A stretch of DNA of 64,000 bases, taken from contig DASWMJ010000066.1 in assembly GCA_036399775.1 (NCBI GenBank), forward strand, positions 1 to 64,000, given 5' to 3'. This document shows positions 24,719-33,163 of the stretch, piece after piece. Both the position numbers and the translations under genes were made by a program. The stretch is from JADMIH01 sp036399775. GTDB taxonomy: Bacteria > Chloroflexota > Chloroflexia > QHBQ01 > JADMIH01. Positions within the stretch are counted from its first letter, which is position 1; each line of letters starts with the position of its first letter. The notes beneath the pieces were generated by a model that worked only from the letters and a program-made list of their open reading frames with translations, searched no databases and had not been told where the DNA came from.

Positions 24719-25582
24719 CTAGCCCTCCTTAGGAAAATAGACAAACCCCAGCACGCCCGGCCCCGTATGGGTAGAAATCACCGGCCCCAGGTCGCTGCTG
24801 TACTCCTCCACCACGTTCATCTTCTCGCGCACCATACCTGCCAGCGTCTTCGCATCTTCAGGTGCCTGGGCGTGGCCGATGCATATCCGGCACGGTCTAC
24901 CCTTCGCGCCCTCCACGCCTAGCTCCACCAGACGCTCCATAGCCTTTCGGCGCGTGCGCACCCGCTCAAGAGGCTCCACGCGCCCACCCTCCACGTGCAA
25001 AATAGGCTTTACGTTCAACAGACCGCCCAGGAAAGCCTGCGCGCCCCCGATGCGCCCACCCTTCTGCAAGTATTCGAGCGTGTCCACCAGCACCAGGATT
25101 TTGGCGTTGTGCTTGGTCCTCTCTATATTACTGACTATCTCGTCGTGGCTCTTACCCTGCTCGGCCTCGCGAATACCGTCCAGCACCATCAGCCCCTCGG
25201 CCATGTAGACGGTCTGCGTGTCTACGACGCTGATCTTCTTCCCGCCTTCCCCTTTGAACCGTTCGGCTGCCTGGCTCGCGGCGTTGTGCGTGCCGCTCAA
25301 CCCGGTAGATAAATGCACCGAGATAATGCTATCCACGCCAGGGTCGTCCACAAGCGGCTTGTAGGCTTCCTCGAAGTCGCCCACCGACGGCTGGGAGGTG
25401 GTAGGGAGGGTCTTAGCGGCCTTGAGTCGCTCGAAGAATTCATCCTGGGTGAGGTCTATGCCGTCTCGAAAGGTCTCCGTGCCGAAGATAACCTGTAGGG
25501 GCACCACCGTGATATTGTATTTCTTTACTAGATCTGCTGGTATCCCCGCCGTGCTGTCGGTGACGAACGCTATTCTTCCCAT
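24719..25582 (-). CDS. DegV-family fatty-acid-binding protein
   Basis: 287 residues. DegV/FakB-type proteins bind a fatty acid and present it to a kinase for phospholipid synthesis. Visible motifs are IAFVTDSTAGIPADLVKKY at the start, VVPLQVIFGTETFRDGIDLT, TTSQPSVGDFEEAY with the conserved TSQPS, IISVHLSTGLSGTHNAA and LQKGGRIGG. The start has a strong aaggagg site. No FakA-like kinase gene lies nearby. Confidence 0.95.
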   Translation of the reverse strand: MGRIAFVTDSTAGIPADLVKKYNITVVPLQVIFGTETFRDGIDLTQDEFFERLKAAKTLPTTSQPSVGDFEEAYKPLVDDPGVDSIISVHLSTGLSGTHNAASQAAERFKGEGGKKISVVDTQTVYMAEGLMVLDGIREAEQGKSHDEIVSNIERTKHNAKILVLVDTLEYLQKGGRIGGAQAFLGGLLNVKPILHVEGGRVEPLERVRTRRKAMERLVELGVEGAKGRPCRICIGHAQAPEDAKTLAGMVREKMNVVEEYSSDLGPVISTHTGPGVLGFVYFPKEG

Positions 25583-25598
25583 GTTGTTTCCTCCTTGA

Positions 25599-25635
25599 AA
25601 CGTATTGCGTAAAACGTAAAACGTGATGCGTGATT
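25599..25635. repeat. Heptamer array (cgtaaaa/cgtgatg)
   Basis: Five units cgtattg-cgtaaaa-cgtaaaa-cgtgatg-cgtgatt, period seven, immediately upstream of the degV ribosome binding site on the minus strand. Confidence 0.7.
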
Positions 25636-25647
25636 ATTCTTCTTCAG

Positions 25648-25917
25648 TTATTGGGAACGCATCAGCAGGGTTAGAGCTAATAACAATAAACCAATAGCCG
25701 CTAACAACATGCCTATCGCCCTCAGCGTGGCTGCGGCTGCTACCGCCCTACCATGGCGAGCGTGCGCCTGCGTGCCCGTCATGAGTCTGCCTTTATGCGC
25801 GCCATCCGGCGGCTCCACCTTGACAACATGCTTGTACCACCATGCCCGCGAGCAGTAGCTGTATTCGCCAATCTCGCTTGCCCTTATAACCAATTTTGAA
25901 TTATTCTGCATCGTCAC
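25648..25917 (-). CDS. Small membrane protein with Cas4/RecB-nuclease-like N-terminus
   Basis: 89 residues. The first half (LVIRASEIGEYSYCSRAWWY and following basic residues) looks like the N-terminal Cys-containing helix of Cas4/RecB-type PD-(D/E)XK proteins, but the catalytic D/E-x-K strands are absent. After RHGRAVAAAA it has one membrane helix (RAIGMLLAAIGLLLLALTLL) ending in MRSQ. It overlaps the translin gene by 17 bases, so the two are likely translated together. It could bind nucleic acid at the membrane; this is inference. Confidence 0.6.
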   Translation of the reverse strand: MTMQNNSKLVIRASEIGEYSYCSRAWWYKHVVKVEPPDGAHKGRLMTGTQAHARHGRAVAAAATLRAIGMLLAAIGLLLLALTLLMRSQ

Positions 25918-26566
25918 TTATTGGTAGAGATGGGCTATTCAGGCCTGCTTGCGCCAGGGCTGCGGTTAGCTGGCGCTGCTGGATAGCGAAGGTGATGTCG
26001 CCGCGCGTCCTTTCGAGCACGCCCCTGACCATGTCGGTAGTGCGGCGCAGGCCGTCGGTGATGGCATCCGGGAAATCTACGGTCACCAGGAGAGAGTAGA
26101 TCTCCTCCATCGTATCAAGCACCTGCTCGCACAACTCTACTTCGCCGTGACGGATGCGGTCGAGCGCGTAGCGGCGCATCTCCCCGGCTGCTTCCCCCAG
26201 GCCATTGAGGTAGGCCGCAGGCTCCACGCGCAACTCGGCGGCGGAAGGCACACTTTCGCCCCCTATCACGGCATAAACGATGTTGGCCTCAGCGTACTCT
26301 TTCTGCGCGTCCTGCACGTACCCCGCCCAATATATGCCTGGGTGCGCCTCGATAATATCGGCGCGAGTAGCAGCCACCAACTCGCCCGCAGCCCTGAGAA
26401 GATCGCGCGCCGCGTTCCGCTCACCGCGATGTGAGGCGCGAATAGAGTGGGCGCAGTGGCGTATGGTCGTTCGGCTGTTAGCCAGCGCAAGCTCCCGCGC
26501 CTGGTTCTTAGCCTCCAACGCCCTTATTAGCTCCTCACCGATAGATTGTATCCGGCTATCTTCCAA
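25901..26566 (-). CDS. Translin-family protein
   Basis: 221 all-helical residues resembling translin, the single-stranded RNA/DNA-binding family known mainly from eukaryotes and archaea and found in some bacteria. The most telling parts are RTTIRHCAHSIRASHRGERNAARDLL (quoted in part: IRHCAHSIRASHRGE), YVQDAQKEYAEANIVYAVI, AAYLNGLGEAAGEMRRYALD, and VDFPDAITDGLRRTTDMVRGV with ERTRGDIT. It lies downstream of the heptamer array and overlaps the Cas4-N-like gene. Confidence 0.82.
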   Translation of the reverse strand: MEDSRIQSIGEELIRALEAKNQARELALANSRTTIRHCAHSIRASHRGERNAARDLLRAAGELVAATRADIIEAHPGIYWAGYVQDAQKEYAEANIVYAVIGGESVPSAAELRVEPAAYLNGLGEAAGEMRRYALDRIRHGEVELCEQVLDTMEEIYSLLVTVDFPDAITDGLRRTTDMVRGVLERTRGDITFAIQQRQLTAALAQAGLNSPSLPISDDAE

Positions 26567-26605
26567 AATAATTCCTTCGAGGGGTCAGTCCTTTATCTAC
26601 ACTTA

Positions 26606-26698
26606 ATCCTGATCCCTGATCCCTGATCCCTGATCCCTGATCCCTGATCCCTGATCCCTGATCCCTGATCCCTGATCCCTGATCCCTGATCCCTAACC
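26606..26698. repeat. Heptamer array (ccctgat), about a dozen units
   Basis: Near-perfect tandem repeat of the seven-base unit between the translin gene and the SDH-like gene. The same unit in the same orientation occurs inside the SDH-like gene at 27247-27316. Confidence 0.95.
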
Positions 26699-26699
26699 C

Positions 26700-27770
26700 C
26701 TAATTGTTCGATGATCCGCCTGGCCCGAACGAAGGGCCGGGGCCGGGACTCCTTATAGCGGTCTCCCAACGCACTTGCAGCACGCGCTCCTGGGCCTCTA
26801 CCTGGGTGAATACCTGCCGCAGCCCCGTAGAGCGGCCAACCGACTCTATCACGCACACATAGCGGAAGAAGGCCCCAGGTGCGGCTGGGTCCGGGCGCTC
26901 GGTGTAGAGAGACGCCTGGTAAAGCTGCGCCAGCGACAACACCGAGGACCAAAGCTCCCCCGTCGCCTCCATAACGGGTAGGCCGATCTCCACAAGCTCC
27001 CTGGGGCTAACCGTGTAGAAGTGTGAGTGGAAGCCCCCGTTGAACAGGTCCACAACCTGCTCGATCTGGCCGGCATTCTCCGGGTGCATGTGCAACCTCA
27101 ACGCCTTGCGCGTTATCTCCCTCGAAAGGGTATCCGTCTGCTGTAGCTGCGCGATAACCAACGGATGGACGTGCTGAAACAGCGCAGCCGCCATCTCCGC
27201 CGAGAGACCTTGCCGATCATCCGCCCTATCTTCTCCCGCCGCCGACCCCTGATCCCTGATCCCTGATCCCTGATCCCTGATCCCTGATCCCTGACCCCTG
27301 ACCCCTGACCCCTGGTCCCCCGCCCCCAAGAAACCAATCAAGCTCTTCATCTCGCCCCAGGTCACCGGCAGCGATTGGCCCGTTTCATCGTGTGGCAGGA
27401 GGGGATGCTTGCGGGCCGACTCTATGCCACCCAACTCAGACAGTGGCCCAATCACTATCTCATCGGCCCCAAGCGGGAGGAGAGCGGCGGCGCCCTGCGC
27501 TCGCGTGCCCACTATCACGCCCAGGTGGTCGCAATGCTCGCGCAGCAAATTGATAACCCGCCAGCAGACTTCTACCATGCCCCCACGCGCATAGAGCAGC
27601 AGGTCTATACGCTCCTTCTTGCCGAGGGCTTGCAGCTTGTCGTAGAGGTGGGGCAGGGCGTCGTCGGCAATGACGGCGTTATCATGCAGAAAATAGGCGA
27701 TAACGGACGAGTTGCGCGCCCTCTCGATAGAGGTCAACAGTGTGTTGCGCTGCTCGACGTTCTCTAACAC
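26700..27770 (-). CDS. SDH/ClpP-class serine-protease-like protein, nucleophile missing, with inserted heptapeptide repeat
   Basis: 356 residues related to the serine dehydrogenase proteinase (SDH_sah) branch of the ClpP/SppA clan: RIDLLLYARGGMVEVCWRVI (residues 54-73), then VIVGTRAQGAAALLPLGADE, then GPLSELGGIE. In active relatives the last strand carries Ser-(A/G)-G-T; here the stretch reads AQGAAALL, so the nucleophile appears lost and the protein may be a pseudoenzyme. Residues 151-177 are a run based on the heptapeptide GSGIRDQ, encoded by seven-base DNA repeats. The C-terminal helical domain continues normally afterwards, so the insert was tolerated. Confidence 0.72.
   Translation of the reverse strand: MLENVEQRNTLLTSIERARNSSVIAYFLHDNAVIADDALPHLYDKLQALGKKERIDLLLYARGGMVEVCWRVINLLREHCDHLGVIVGTRAQGAAALLPLGADEIVIGPLSELGGIESARKHPLLPHDETGQSLPVTWGEMKSLIGFLGAGDQGSGVRGQGSGIRDQGSGIRDQGSAAGEDRADDRQGLSAEMAAALFQHVHPLVIAQLQQTDTLSREITRKALRLHMHPENAGQIEQVVDLFNGGFHSHFYTVSPRELVEIGLPVMEATGELWSSVLSLAQLYQASLYTERPDPAAPGAFFRYVCVIESVGRSTGLRQVFTQVEAQERVLQVRWETAIRSPGPGPSFGPGGSSNN
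27247..27316. repeat. Heptamer array (ccctgat) inside a coding sequence
   Basis: About nine to ten units, the last ones degenerate (cccctga). Three units equal 21 bases, so the frame is kept and the array is translated as GSGIRDQ repeats. Confidence 0.9.
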
Positions 27771-27786
27771 CCCTCAAACCCTCCCT

Positions 27787-28431
27787 TTAGCTTGCCGTCT
27801 TTAGCTGCCTGCGGTTGCGCCAGTTGCGAATAACGAACCAGGCGATGAGGGCCAAAATTACCAGGATGATGGGGATGTCGAATGGCCGCAACGCCTCACG
27901 GATGTCGCGAGGGTGCCACACCGCTCCCGCCCACGCCAGCCCCGCCGACCAGGGAAACGAGCCGAGGAACGTGTAGATAACGAACTTGGCGAAGTTCATC
28001 CGGGCGACACCCGCCGGGAACGAGATGAACGTACGCACGACGGGCAGCAGGCGCGAGAAGAAAGCCGTTGCCTCTCCATACTTCTCGAACCACTTGTCGG
28101 CGGTATGGAGGTGGTGCTTGTTGATGAGCAGGTACTTGCCGTACTTCTCCACGATAGGTCTGCCGCCCAGCGCGCCCACCCAGTACGCGATGATCGAGCC
28201 TATCGTGCAACCGAGCGCCCCATAGAAGCCTGCCAGCAAAATCCCCCACCAGTTATCCCCTGTACGTACAAGGTGCTCGCCCGCCAGGGGCATAATCACT
28301 TCGCTGGGTAGCGGGATGCAGGCGCTCTCTATAGCCATCATAATGACCACGCCAAACCACTGGAAATTACTGTAAATGCCCTCGATGAAGGGCCAGACAT
28401 ATTCATTCTCCAGGTGATGAAGAAACTCCAA
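27787..28431 (-). CDS. DedA/SNARE-associated family membrane protein
   Basis: 214 residues, four to five membrane segments. The family is linked to lipid flipping (undecaprenyl phosphate or phospholipid) and membrane homeostasis. Typical motifs are ESACIPLPSEVIMPLAG near residue 35, GSIIAYWVGALGGRPIVEKYG with the glycine-rich helix, and FFSRLLPVVRTFISFPAGVARM. It lies 16 bases upstream of the SDH-like gene on the same strand. Confidence 0.95.
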   Translation of the reverse strand: MEFLHHLENEYVWPFIEGIYSNFQWFGVVIMMAIESACIPLPSEVIMPLAGEHLVRTGDNWWGILLAGFYGALGCTIGSIIAYWVGALGGRPIVEKYGKYLLINKHHLHTADKWFEKYGEATAFFSRLLPVVRTFISFPAGVARMNFAKFVIYTFLGSFPWSAGLAWAGAVWHPRDIREALRPFDIPIILVILALIAWFVIRNWRNRRQLKTAS

Positions 28432-28559
28432 AAACCGCCTCCTACGTGAATGTTCTGTTGGACGTAATGCCGGAACGCCGCGCCACGCCTCAAGGGCCTG
28501 GCATCCGGGGGATTATAACACAGCAGTCAGCTACAGGGCAAAATTGAGCGCCCATCGTA

Positions 28560-28600
28560 ATCTGACTTCTGACTTCTACCTTCTACCTTCTATCTTCTCG
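28560..28600. repeat. Heptamer array (ttctgac/ttctacc)
   Basis: Six units of period seven at the stop codon of the PH-domain gene, related to the array at 2095-2134. Confidence 0.7.
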
Positions 28601-29141
28601 CCCCCTCAATCACCTTCTGCACCTTATGAGGGTCACGGAGGTACATCATCCCCAGCAGGTAGCCCGGCGTATAAGGCCACATCGTCTGGTACCCCGGCCA
28701 GGGGCCGTAGCCTTCGCCTTGCTGGGGCTTGAACATAATATTGCCTACCTCTTTACCGCGCATCTCCACCAGCGTGTGAGGCAGCCCCGCCAGGCTAAAT
28801 ATCTTCACCCTGGGCGCGAAGATGCCATGACGTATCAGCACGCGCGTATCCGTCACAACGTACTCGGTGTTGCGCCACTCACGCGAGGTCAGCAGGAAGT
28901 GGCCCACCAGCATATACATGGCCGCGAAGAAAAATGGTATCCCCCAGCACGCCAGCAGATCGGGCGCTTCCGTCGTGAGTATCGTCGTCTCGAACGCCAC
29001 CACAGCCGTCAGGAGCACGCCCCCGAACACGCTTAACGGCCATGTGCGCCACACGAAAGGCCCGCGCTCCGGCTTACCCCGCCACAGCACCTTCTCAATT
29101 GGCCCCAGGTTCGCATCCAGGTTTACGTCAGGCTCTTTCAT
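28590..29141 (-). CDS. PH-domain (bPH2-like) membrane protein
   Basis: 183 residues with two membrane helices (WPLSVFGGVLLTAVVAF and ACWGIPFFFAAMYMLVGHFLL) followed by a bacterial PH-like domain: NTEYVVTDTRVLIRHGIFAPRVKIF. The start EKVLWRGKPERG is typical of this family. Function unknown. The stop codon abuts a heptamer array. Confidence 0.8.
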   Translation of the reverse strand: MKEPDVNLDANLGPIEKVLWRGKPERGPFVWRTWPLSVFGGVLLTAVVAFETTILTTEAPDLLACWGIPFFFAAMYMLVGHFLLTSREWRNTEYVVTDTRVLIRHGIFAPRVKIFSLAGLPHTLVEMRGKEVGNIMFKPQQGEGYGPWPGYQTMWPYTPGYLLGMMYLRDPHKVQKVIEGARR

Positions 29142-29145
29142 AGCT

Positions 29146-29174
29146 AGGGGTCAGGGGTCAGGGGTCAGGGGTTG
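29146..29174. repeat. Heptamer array (ggggtca) overlapping a gene end
   Basis: Four units of ggggtca between the PH gene and the GT39-like gene. The array and an adjoining gttggt hexamer run form the last codons (PTPNTNTNP) of the latter. Confidence 0.7.
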
Positions 29175-31405
29175 GTGTTGGTGTTGGGGGTTGGTTCTTT
29201 GGGCGCTCGGAGGGCCATTACCAGGGAGAATAGCGCGAGGGCGGCGAAGGCTGTTGGTACTATCAAATCCCAGGCTGGCGGGAGGCCCATCTGGGATAGG
29301 GTGGGGCGTATCATCGGCTCGCGCACGCCCGTCAAGATAAAACGCCAGTGGGCCACGATCTGCGACCACTCAGGCGTAAAGAGCATGTGCCATTCCTCGA
29401 CGGTGCCTTCGCGGTACACGCCGTTGATGTCGAAGTAGTAGAACTGGTCAACCAGCGTGCCCGCTATCGCCACCGCGAACCCCGCCGCCCCAAGCCCCCA
29501 CCACAGCATGCGCGCCCCCACCACCCGCGCCAACGACCCCAGCGGCCACAGCATAAACGGCACGAAGGGTATCAGGAAGCGCGGCCCCCAAGCCACGTTC
29601 CCCTCCCACGACGACCACAGCGCGTGAAAGCCGAACACGAGCGCGGCTTGCCCTATAAGCCACAACACTTCTGCCCGCAACTGAGATTTGCCGCTTCTCC
29701 ACATATATACGAGCGCGATCGGCAGCAGGATTACCGGCGGCGCAAAGTATATTATCCCCTTGCCAGGGCTGAACAGCAGGCCATACAACCCCACATGAAG
29801 AGGCGTAGTGAACCCCTCGTTCTCATAGCCCGTAACGAATGGGCTACCATACCGCATGGCATTGAAGAAGCCTGCCAGTAGCACTCCCGGTAGCATACCC
29901 GCAATCGCCAACCCTATACCCGGCGCTACCCTCCGCAACGTCTGAGCCGATAGCAGCGAGCGCAACTGCATATCCCCAGCACCGTCTCTGGCGAGTGACC
30001 AAATCAGGTAGAGCATTGTAAAAGGCACGTATATGCCGTTCGCGGGTTTGACGAGCACGGCAAGACCCAGGCAAATCCCGGCAACCACTATAGTTAACCT
30101 GGAAGGCGGGGCCGTTTCTGCGGGCCGGGCATGCGGACCCACCCAAAGGAGCAACACAGCCACAAGCACCAGCAGGCCACTCAACGGCTCAGCGAAAGCC
30201 AACCGTGCATAAGGTATAGCAGGTGTCGCCAGGAGAAACGTCCCCGCTATGCCAAGCGCCACGCCCGCCCCATAACGCCTGCGCGCACCCAGGAAAAGTA
30301 CCAGCGCGGTGGCAGGGGTGATAAGCTGGTTGAGCAGGGACGCCGCGAAGTGGGCCAGTTGGTCCTCGTTGCCGCCCGTAATAGAAGCCCAGGCAACGCC
30401 CAGCCAGTAAAAAGGTATATTGGCCAGCGACTGCCCCAACCCGAAGTGCGCCCACAGCCTGTTATTGTGCTGCCAGGGCACACCATCCTTCAGCAAGCCA
30501 AGCGTCACCTGGTACATCGCCTCAGCATCGCCCGTGTTGAAGCGGCCCAACGTAATCATCAAGAGGAGGGCCGCCACAGCTAATGCACCCCACACGGGTG
30601 CGCTCTCAGGCAGAGAAGCGCCAGGCCGGCGGAGGCCAATCATCCCCGCCGCCCCCAGGCTCAACACCAAAATAAGGCCTATAGAGCCGGTCAGCCATAC
30701 ATCTCCATAAGCTATCATACCCCCCAGCAATGCCATCGCAGCCGTAGCGGCCCCTAACACGACGCTACGCCCTCCGGTGCGGCGCATGACAGCTAGCGCA
30801 AGCCCCAACACGGAGACGAACAGCGCCACCTCCGACATGACGGCCCGCCAGGCAGCCCCCCGCGCCACTACCTCCACAGACGTGAGCGCGACCCCTAGCG
30901 TGCGGCTATCGCCCGGAGGGTTCCACGGTTCGGTCTCGATAATAACCACAGGGCTTTCGGCGGTAGCCTCCCCGCGTGCCTCAAGCACCCATGCCGTGCC
31001 GCCTATCCTGGTAGCGCCCGTGTAGGCTTCCGTGCCGTCTATAGTAACGCGCACCTGCCGGGGTGAGGGCGCGGCGTCGAACACAGTCAGATAAGCGGTA
31101 AGCGGCCCTGGCCCCCCATGCGGCACCGTAATGACGGCTGTGGCGTGTGTCCAGCGATAGGGTCCGGCAGGGCTTGTTTCCAGGCCGTCGAAACCTTCCC
31201 GCAAATAGAGACGCTCCGCCCGTTCGCCCATCCGTAGCCTATGGCTCCCCGCCAGTTGCCACGCAGCCACACCCCACACGATAAAAGTCCCAACGAAAAA
31301 CCAGAAAAGTGGGTGGCGCAGCAAAGGAGCAAACCCCAAAGAGAGTCGCCTCCATACATTGCGCTCACCCTGCGCAGTGGTAGGCGAGTCCGGCGAGCCT
31401 GTCAT
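29165..31405 (-). CDS. Polytopic membrane protein, glycosyltransferase-39/ArnT-like
   Basis: 746 residues with one N-terminal membrane helix, a beta-rich outer domain (about residues 45-175) and then a dozen or more membrane segments. The GRFNTGDAEAMYQVTLGLLKDG loop (quoted in part: FNTGDAEAMYQVT) resembles the acidic first loop of GT-C/PMT glycosyltransferases that use lipid-linked sugars. Later loops carry RYGSPFVTGYENEGF. Such enzymes glycosylate lipids or exported proteins. The extracytoplasmic insert after the first helix is unusual for the family. The C-terminus is built from low-complexity repeat DNA. Confidence 0.72.
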   Translation of the reverse strand: MTGSPDSPTTAQGERNVWRRLSLGFAPLLRHPLFWFFVGTFIVWGVAAWQLAGSHRLRMGERAERLYLREGFDGLETSPAGPYRWTHATAVITVPHGGPGPLTAYLTVFDAAPSPRQVRVTIDGTEAYTGATRIGGTAWVLEARGEATAESPVVIIETEPWNPPGDSRTLGVALTSVEVVARGAAWRAVMSEVALFVSVLGLALAVMRRTGGRSVVLGAATAAMALLGGMIAYGDVWLTGSIGLILVLSLGAAGMIGLRRPGASLPESAPVWGALAVAALLLMITLGRFNTGDAEAMYQVTLGLLKDGVPWQHNNRLWAHFGLGQSLANIPFYWLGVAWASITGGNEDQLAHFAASLLNQLITPATALVLFLGARRRYGAGVALGIAGTFLLATPAIPYARLAFAEPLSGLLVLVAVLLLWVGPHARPAETAPPSRLTIVVAGICLGLAVLVKPANGIYVPFTMLYLIWSLARDGAGDMQLRSLLSAQTLRRVAPGIGLAIAGMLPGVLLAGFFNAMRYGSPFVTGYENEGFTTPLHVGLYGLLFSPGKGIIYFAPPVILLPIALVYMWRSGKSQLRAEVLWLIGQAALVFGFHALWSSWEGNVAWGPRFLIPFVPFMLWPLGSLARVVGARMLWWGLGAAGFAVAIAGTLVDQFYYFDINGVYREGTVEEWHMLFTPEWSQIVAHWRFILTGVREPMIRPTLSQMGLPPAWDLIVPTAFAALALFSLVMALRAPKEPTPNTNTNP

Positions 31406-31439
31406 GGGCGCATTATAACATCAACCCTGCTCTATAAAA

Positions 31440-31540
31440 GTACGGTAGGGGCGACCCGGTGGGTCGCCCTGGCGGGGATGGCGTACCATGCTTGGCTGCC
31501 GCCCCTTCCAGGGCGACCCACCGGGTCGCCCCTACCGTAC
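31440..31540. repeat. GTAGGGGCG-family inverted repeat, 33-base perfect arms
   Basis: Arms 31440-31472 and 31508-31540 are exact reverse complements (gtacggtaggggcgacccgg and continuing) with a 35-base spacer. Each arm itself contains the gacccggtgggtc palindrome. It lies upstream of the hydrolase gene; a related element lies just downstream of that gene. Confidence 0.85.
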
Positions 31541-31632
31541 CCTTTTACGGAGGGAACGCATTTTCCCCTTCGGTGTACCTACCTGTATACGCTGGTTCGC
31601 AAGAAGTTTCTATCTCAATGGGAGGCGCTCCA

Positions 31633-33069
31633 ATGCTTACAAAAAGAGTTCACATCTACCTCAGTATCGCCCTCGTTACCGCCCTGATGATAACAACCAT
31701 AGCAGTCACGCTCGCGCAGACTTCCCTGCCCGGCACCGGCAGCCGCACCTTCTCCGAGACGGGCAAGACCGTCACCGGCATCTTCCTCGACTACTGGGAC
31801 AAAAACGGCGGCCTCCCTCAACAGGGCTTCCCGATCTCAGGCGTTATGTCCGAGCTATCAGACCTCGACAGCAAGACCTACACCGTGCAATACTTCGAGC
31901 GCGCCGTCTTCGAGCACCACCCCGAAAACCAGCCTCCCCATAACGTCCTCCTCTCCCAGCTAGGCACCTTCCAGTACAGGGCGAAATACCCCAACGCCGC
32001 CCCAGACCAGAAGCCGAACACGAACGCAGGCTCAACGCTATTCCAGGAGACGGGCAAGCGCGTCGGCGGCAAGTTCCTCGACTACTGGAAGGCGCACGGC
32101 GGCCTTGCCCAACAGGGCTTCCCCATATCGGAGGAGTTCAGCGAAAAGAGCGACCTCGACGGCCAGACCTACACCGTCCAGTATTTCGAGCGAGCCGTCT
32201 TCGAGATGCACCCTGAGAACGCCCCGCCCTTCGACGTGCTCCTCTCCCAGCTAGGCACATTCCAGTACAGGGCGAAGTACGCGGCAGGCAACATCCCCAC
32301 CACCCCTCCCCCTGCCCCTGCCCCTGCCTCCGATGGCCTGGTAGACGTGGGCGGCCACAAGCTATATTACAGTTGCAGAGGCACAGGCAGCCCAACCATC
32401 ATCATGGAGGCGGGCTTGGCCACGACCTCACGTACCTGGTCCCCCCTCTTACCCGACCTGGAAAAGACTACGCGGGTATGCGTCTACGACCGCGCCAACC
32501 TCGGCCTGAGCGAGCGCGGCCCCAACCCACGCACAAGCGCCCAGGTAGTGAAGGAACTGCACGCCCTCCTCACCAATGCGAAGATACCAGCGCCATACGT
32601 GCTGGTGGGCCACTCGCAGGGCGGCCTGCACGTTCAACTATACGCGCGCACCTACCAATCCGAAATAGCAGGCATAGTGCTTGTGGACGGCGTGCCCCCC
32701 GACATAGACGAGCGATACGAAGCCGTCCTGGCCCCTGCGCAAGCCCAGCAGCGCAGGGACATAATCTCCCAGAACCCCGAAGGCGCGACATACGAAGACA
32801 CCCACCTGAGCGCCCTACAGGTGCGCGCAGCCGCCTCCCTGCCCAACGTACCCATGCTGGTACTCACGCACGGCAAAACCCTACAACACCCCGCAGGTTG
32901 GCCCGTCGAAGCCGTAGAGAAAGCATGGCGCGAAGGCCAGGAAACCCTCGCGAAAAGCACCACCCAGGGCAGGCTAATAGTAGCCGATCAGAGCGGCCAC
33001 TTCATCCACACCGACCAACCCGACCTGGTTATCTCATCCATACGTGAAGCGGTTGAAAAGGCCCGCTAA
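31633..33069 (+). CDS. Secreted alpha/beta hydrolase with two N-terminal repeat modules
   Basis: 478 residues from the ATG at 31633, which has a gggaggc site; an upstream frame extension has unnatural composition. It has a signal peptide (IALVTALMITTIAVTLAQ). Two copies of an 85-residue module follow (SETGKTVTGIFLDYW...LSQLGTFQYRAKYP and QETGKRVGGKFLDYW...LSQLGTFQYRAKYA), a repeat I associate with exported Chloroflexota proteins. A Pro-rich linker then leads to an alpha/beta hydrolase domain with the nucleophile in VGHSQGG and a histidine in DQSGHFIHTDQP. The substrate is unknown; an esterase or lactonase is likely. Confidence 0.85.
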   Translation: MLTKRVHIYLSIALVTALMITTIAVTLAQTSLPGTGSRTFSETGKTVTGIFLDYWDKNGGLPQQGFPISGVMSELSDLDSKTYTVQYFERAVFEHHPENQPPHNVLLSQLGTFQYRAKYPNAAPDQKPNTNAGSTLFQETGKRVGGKFLDYWKAHGGLAQQGFPISEEFSEKSDLDGQTYTVQYFERAVFEMHPENAPPFDVLLSQLGTFQYRAKYAAGNIPTTPPPAPAPASDGLVDVGGHKLYYSCRGTGSPTIIMEAGLATTSRTWSPLLPDLEKTTRVCVYDRANLGLSERGPNPRTSAQVVKELHALLTNAKIPAPYVLVGHSQGGLHVQLYARTYQSEIAGIVLVDGVPPDIDERYEAVLAPAQAQQRRDIISQNPEGATYEDTHLSALQVRAAASLPNVPMLVLTHGKTLQHPAGWPVEAVEKAWREGQETLAKSTTQGRLIVADQSGHFIHTDQPDLVISSIREAVEKAR

Positions 33070-33104
33070 CCACCGGATCAAAGTTGGGATAAAGAAATTT
33101 CTCC

Positions 33105-33135
33105 TGTAGGGGCGACCCACCGGGTCGCCCCTACC
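33105..33135. repeat. GTAGGGGCG-family palindrome
   Basis: The self-complementary core ggggcgacccaccgggtcgcccc with short tac/gta flanks, 38 bases after the hydrolase stop. It has the same core as the arms at 31440-31540 on the other side of that gene. Confidence 0.8.
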
Positions 33136-33163
33136 GTAAATCTGAACACTTACAGCACGAACG

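Noticed and set aside
26593..26952. Frame encoding repeated RDQGSGI peptides across the ccctgat array
   Set aside because: It is an accidental frame: the period of seven leaves frames open when the unit lacks stops. The front part overlaps the SDH-like gene in another frame.
26606..27316. CRISPR-like array
   Set aside because: Units are seven bases with no spacers, and no cas operon is present. The Cas4-like peptide lacks catalytic residues and does not indicate a CRISPR locus.
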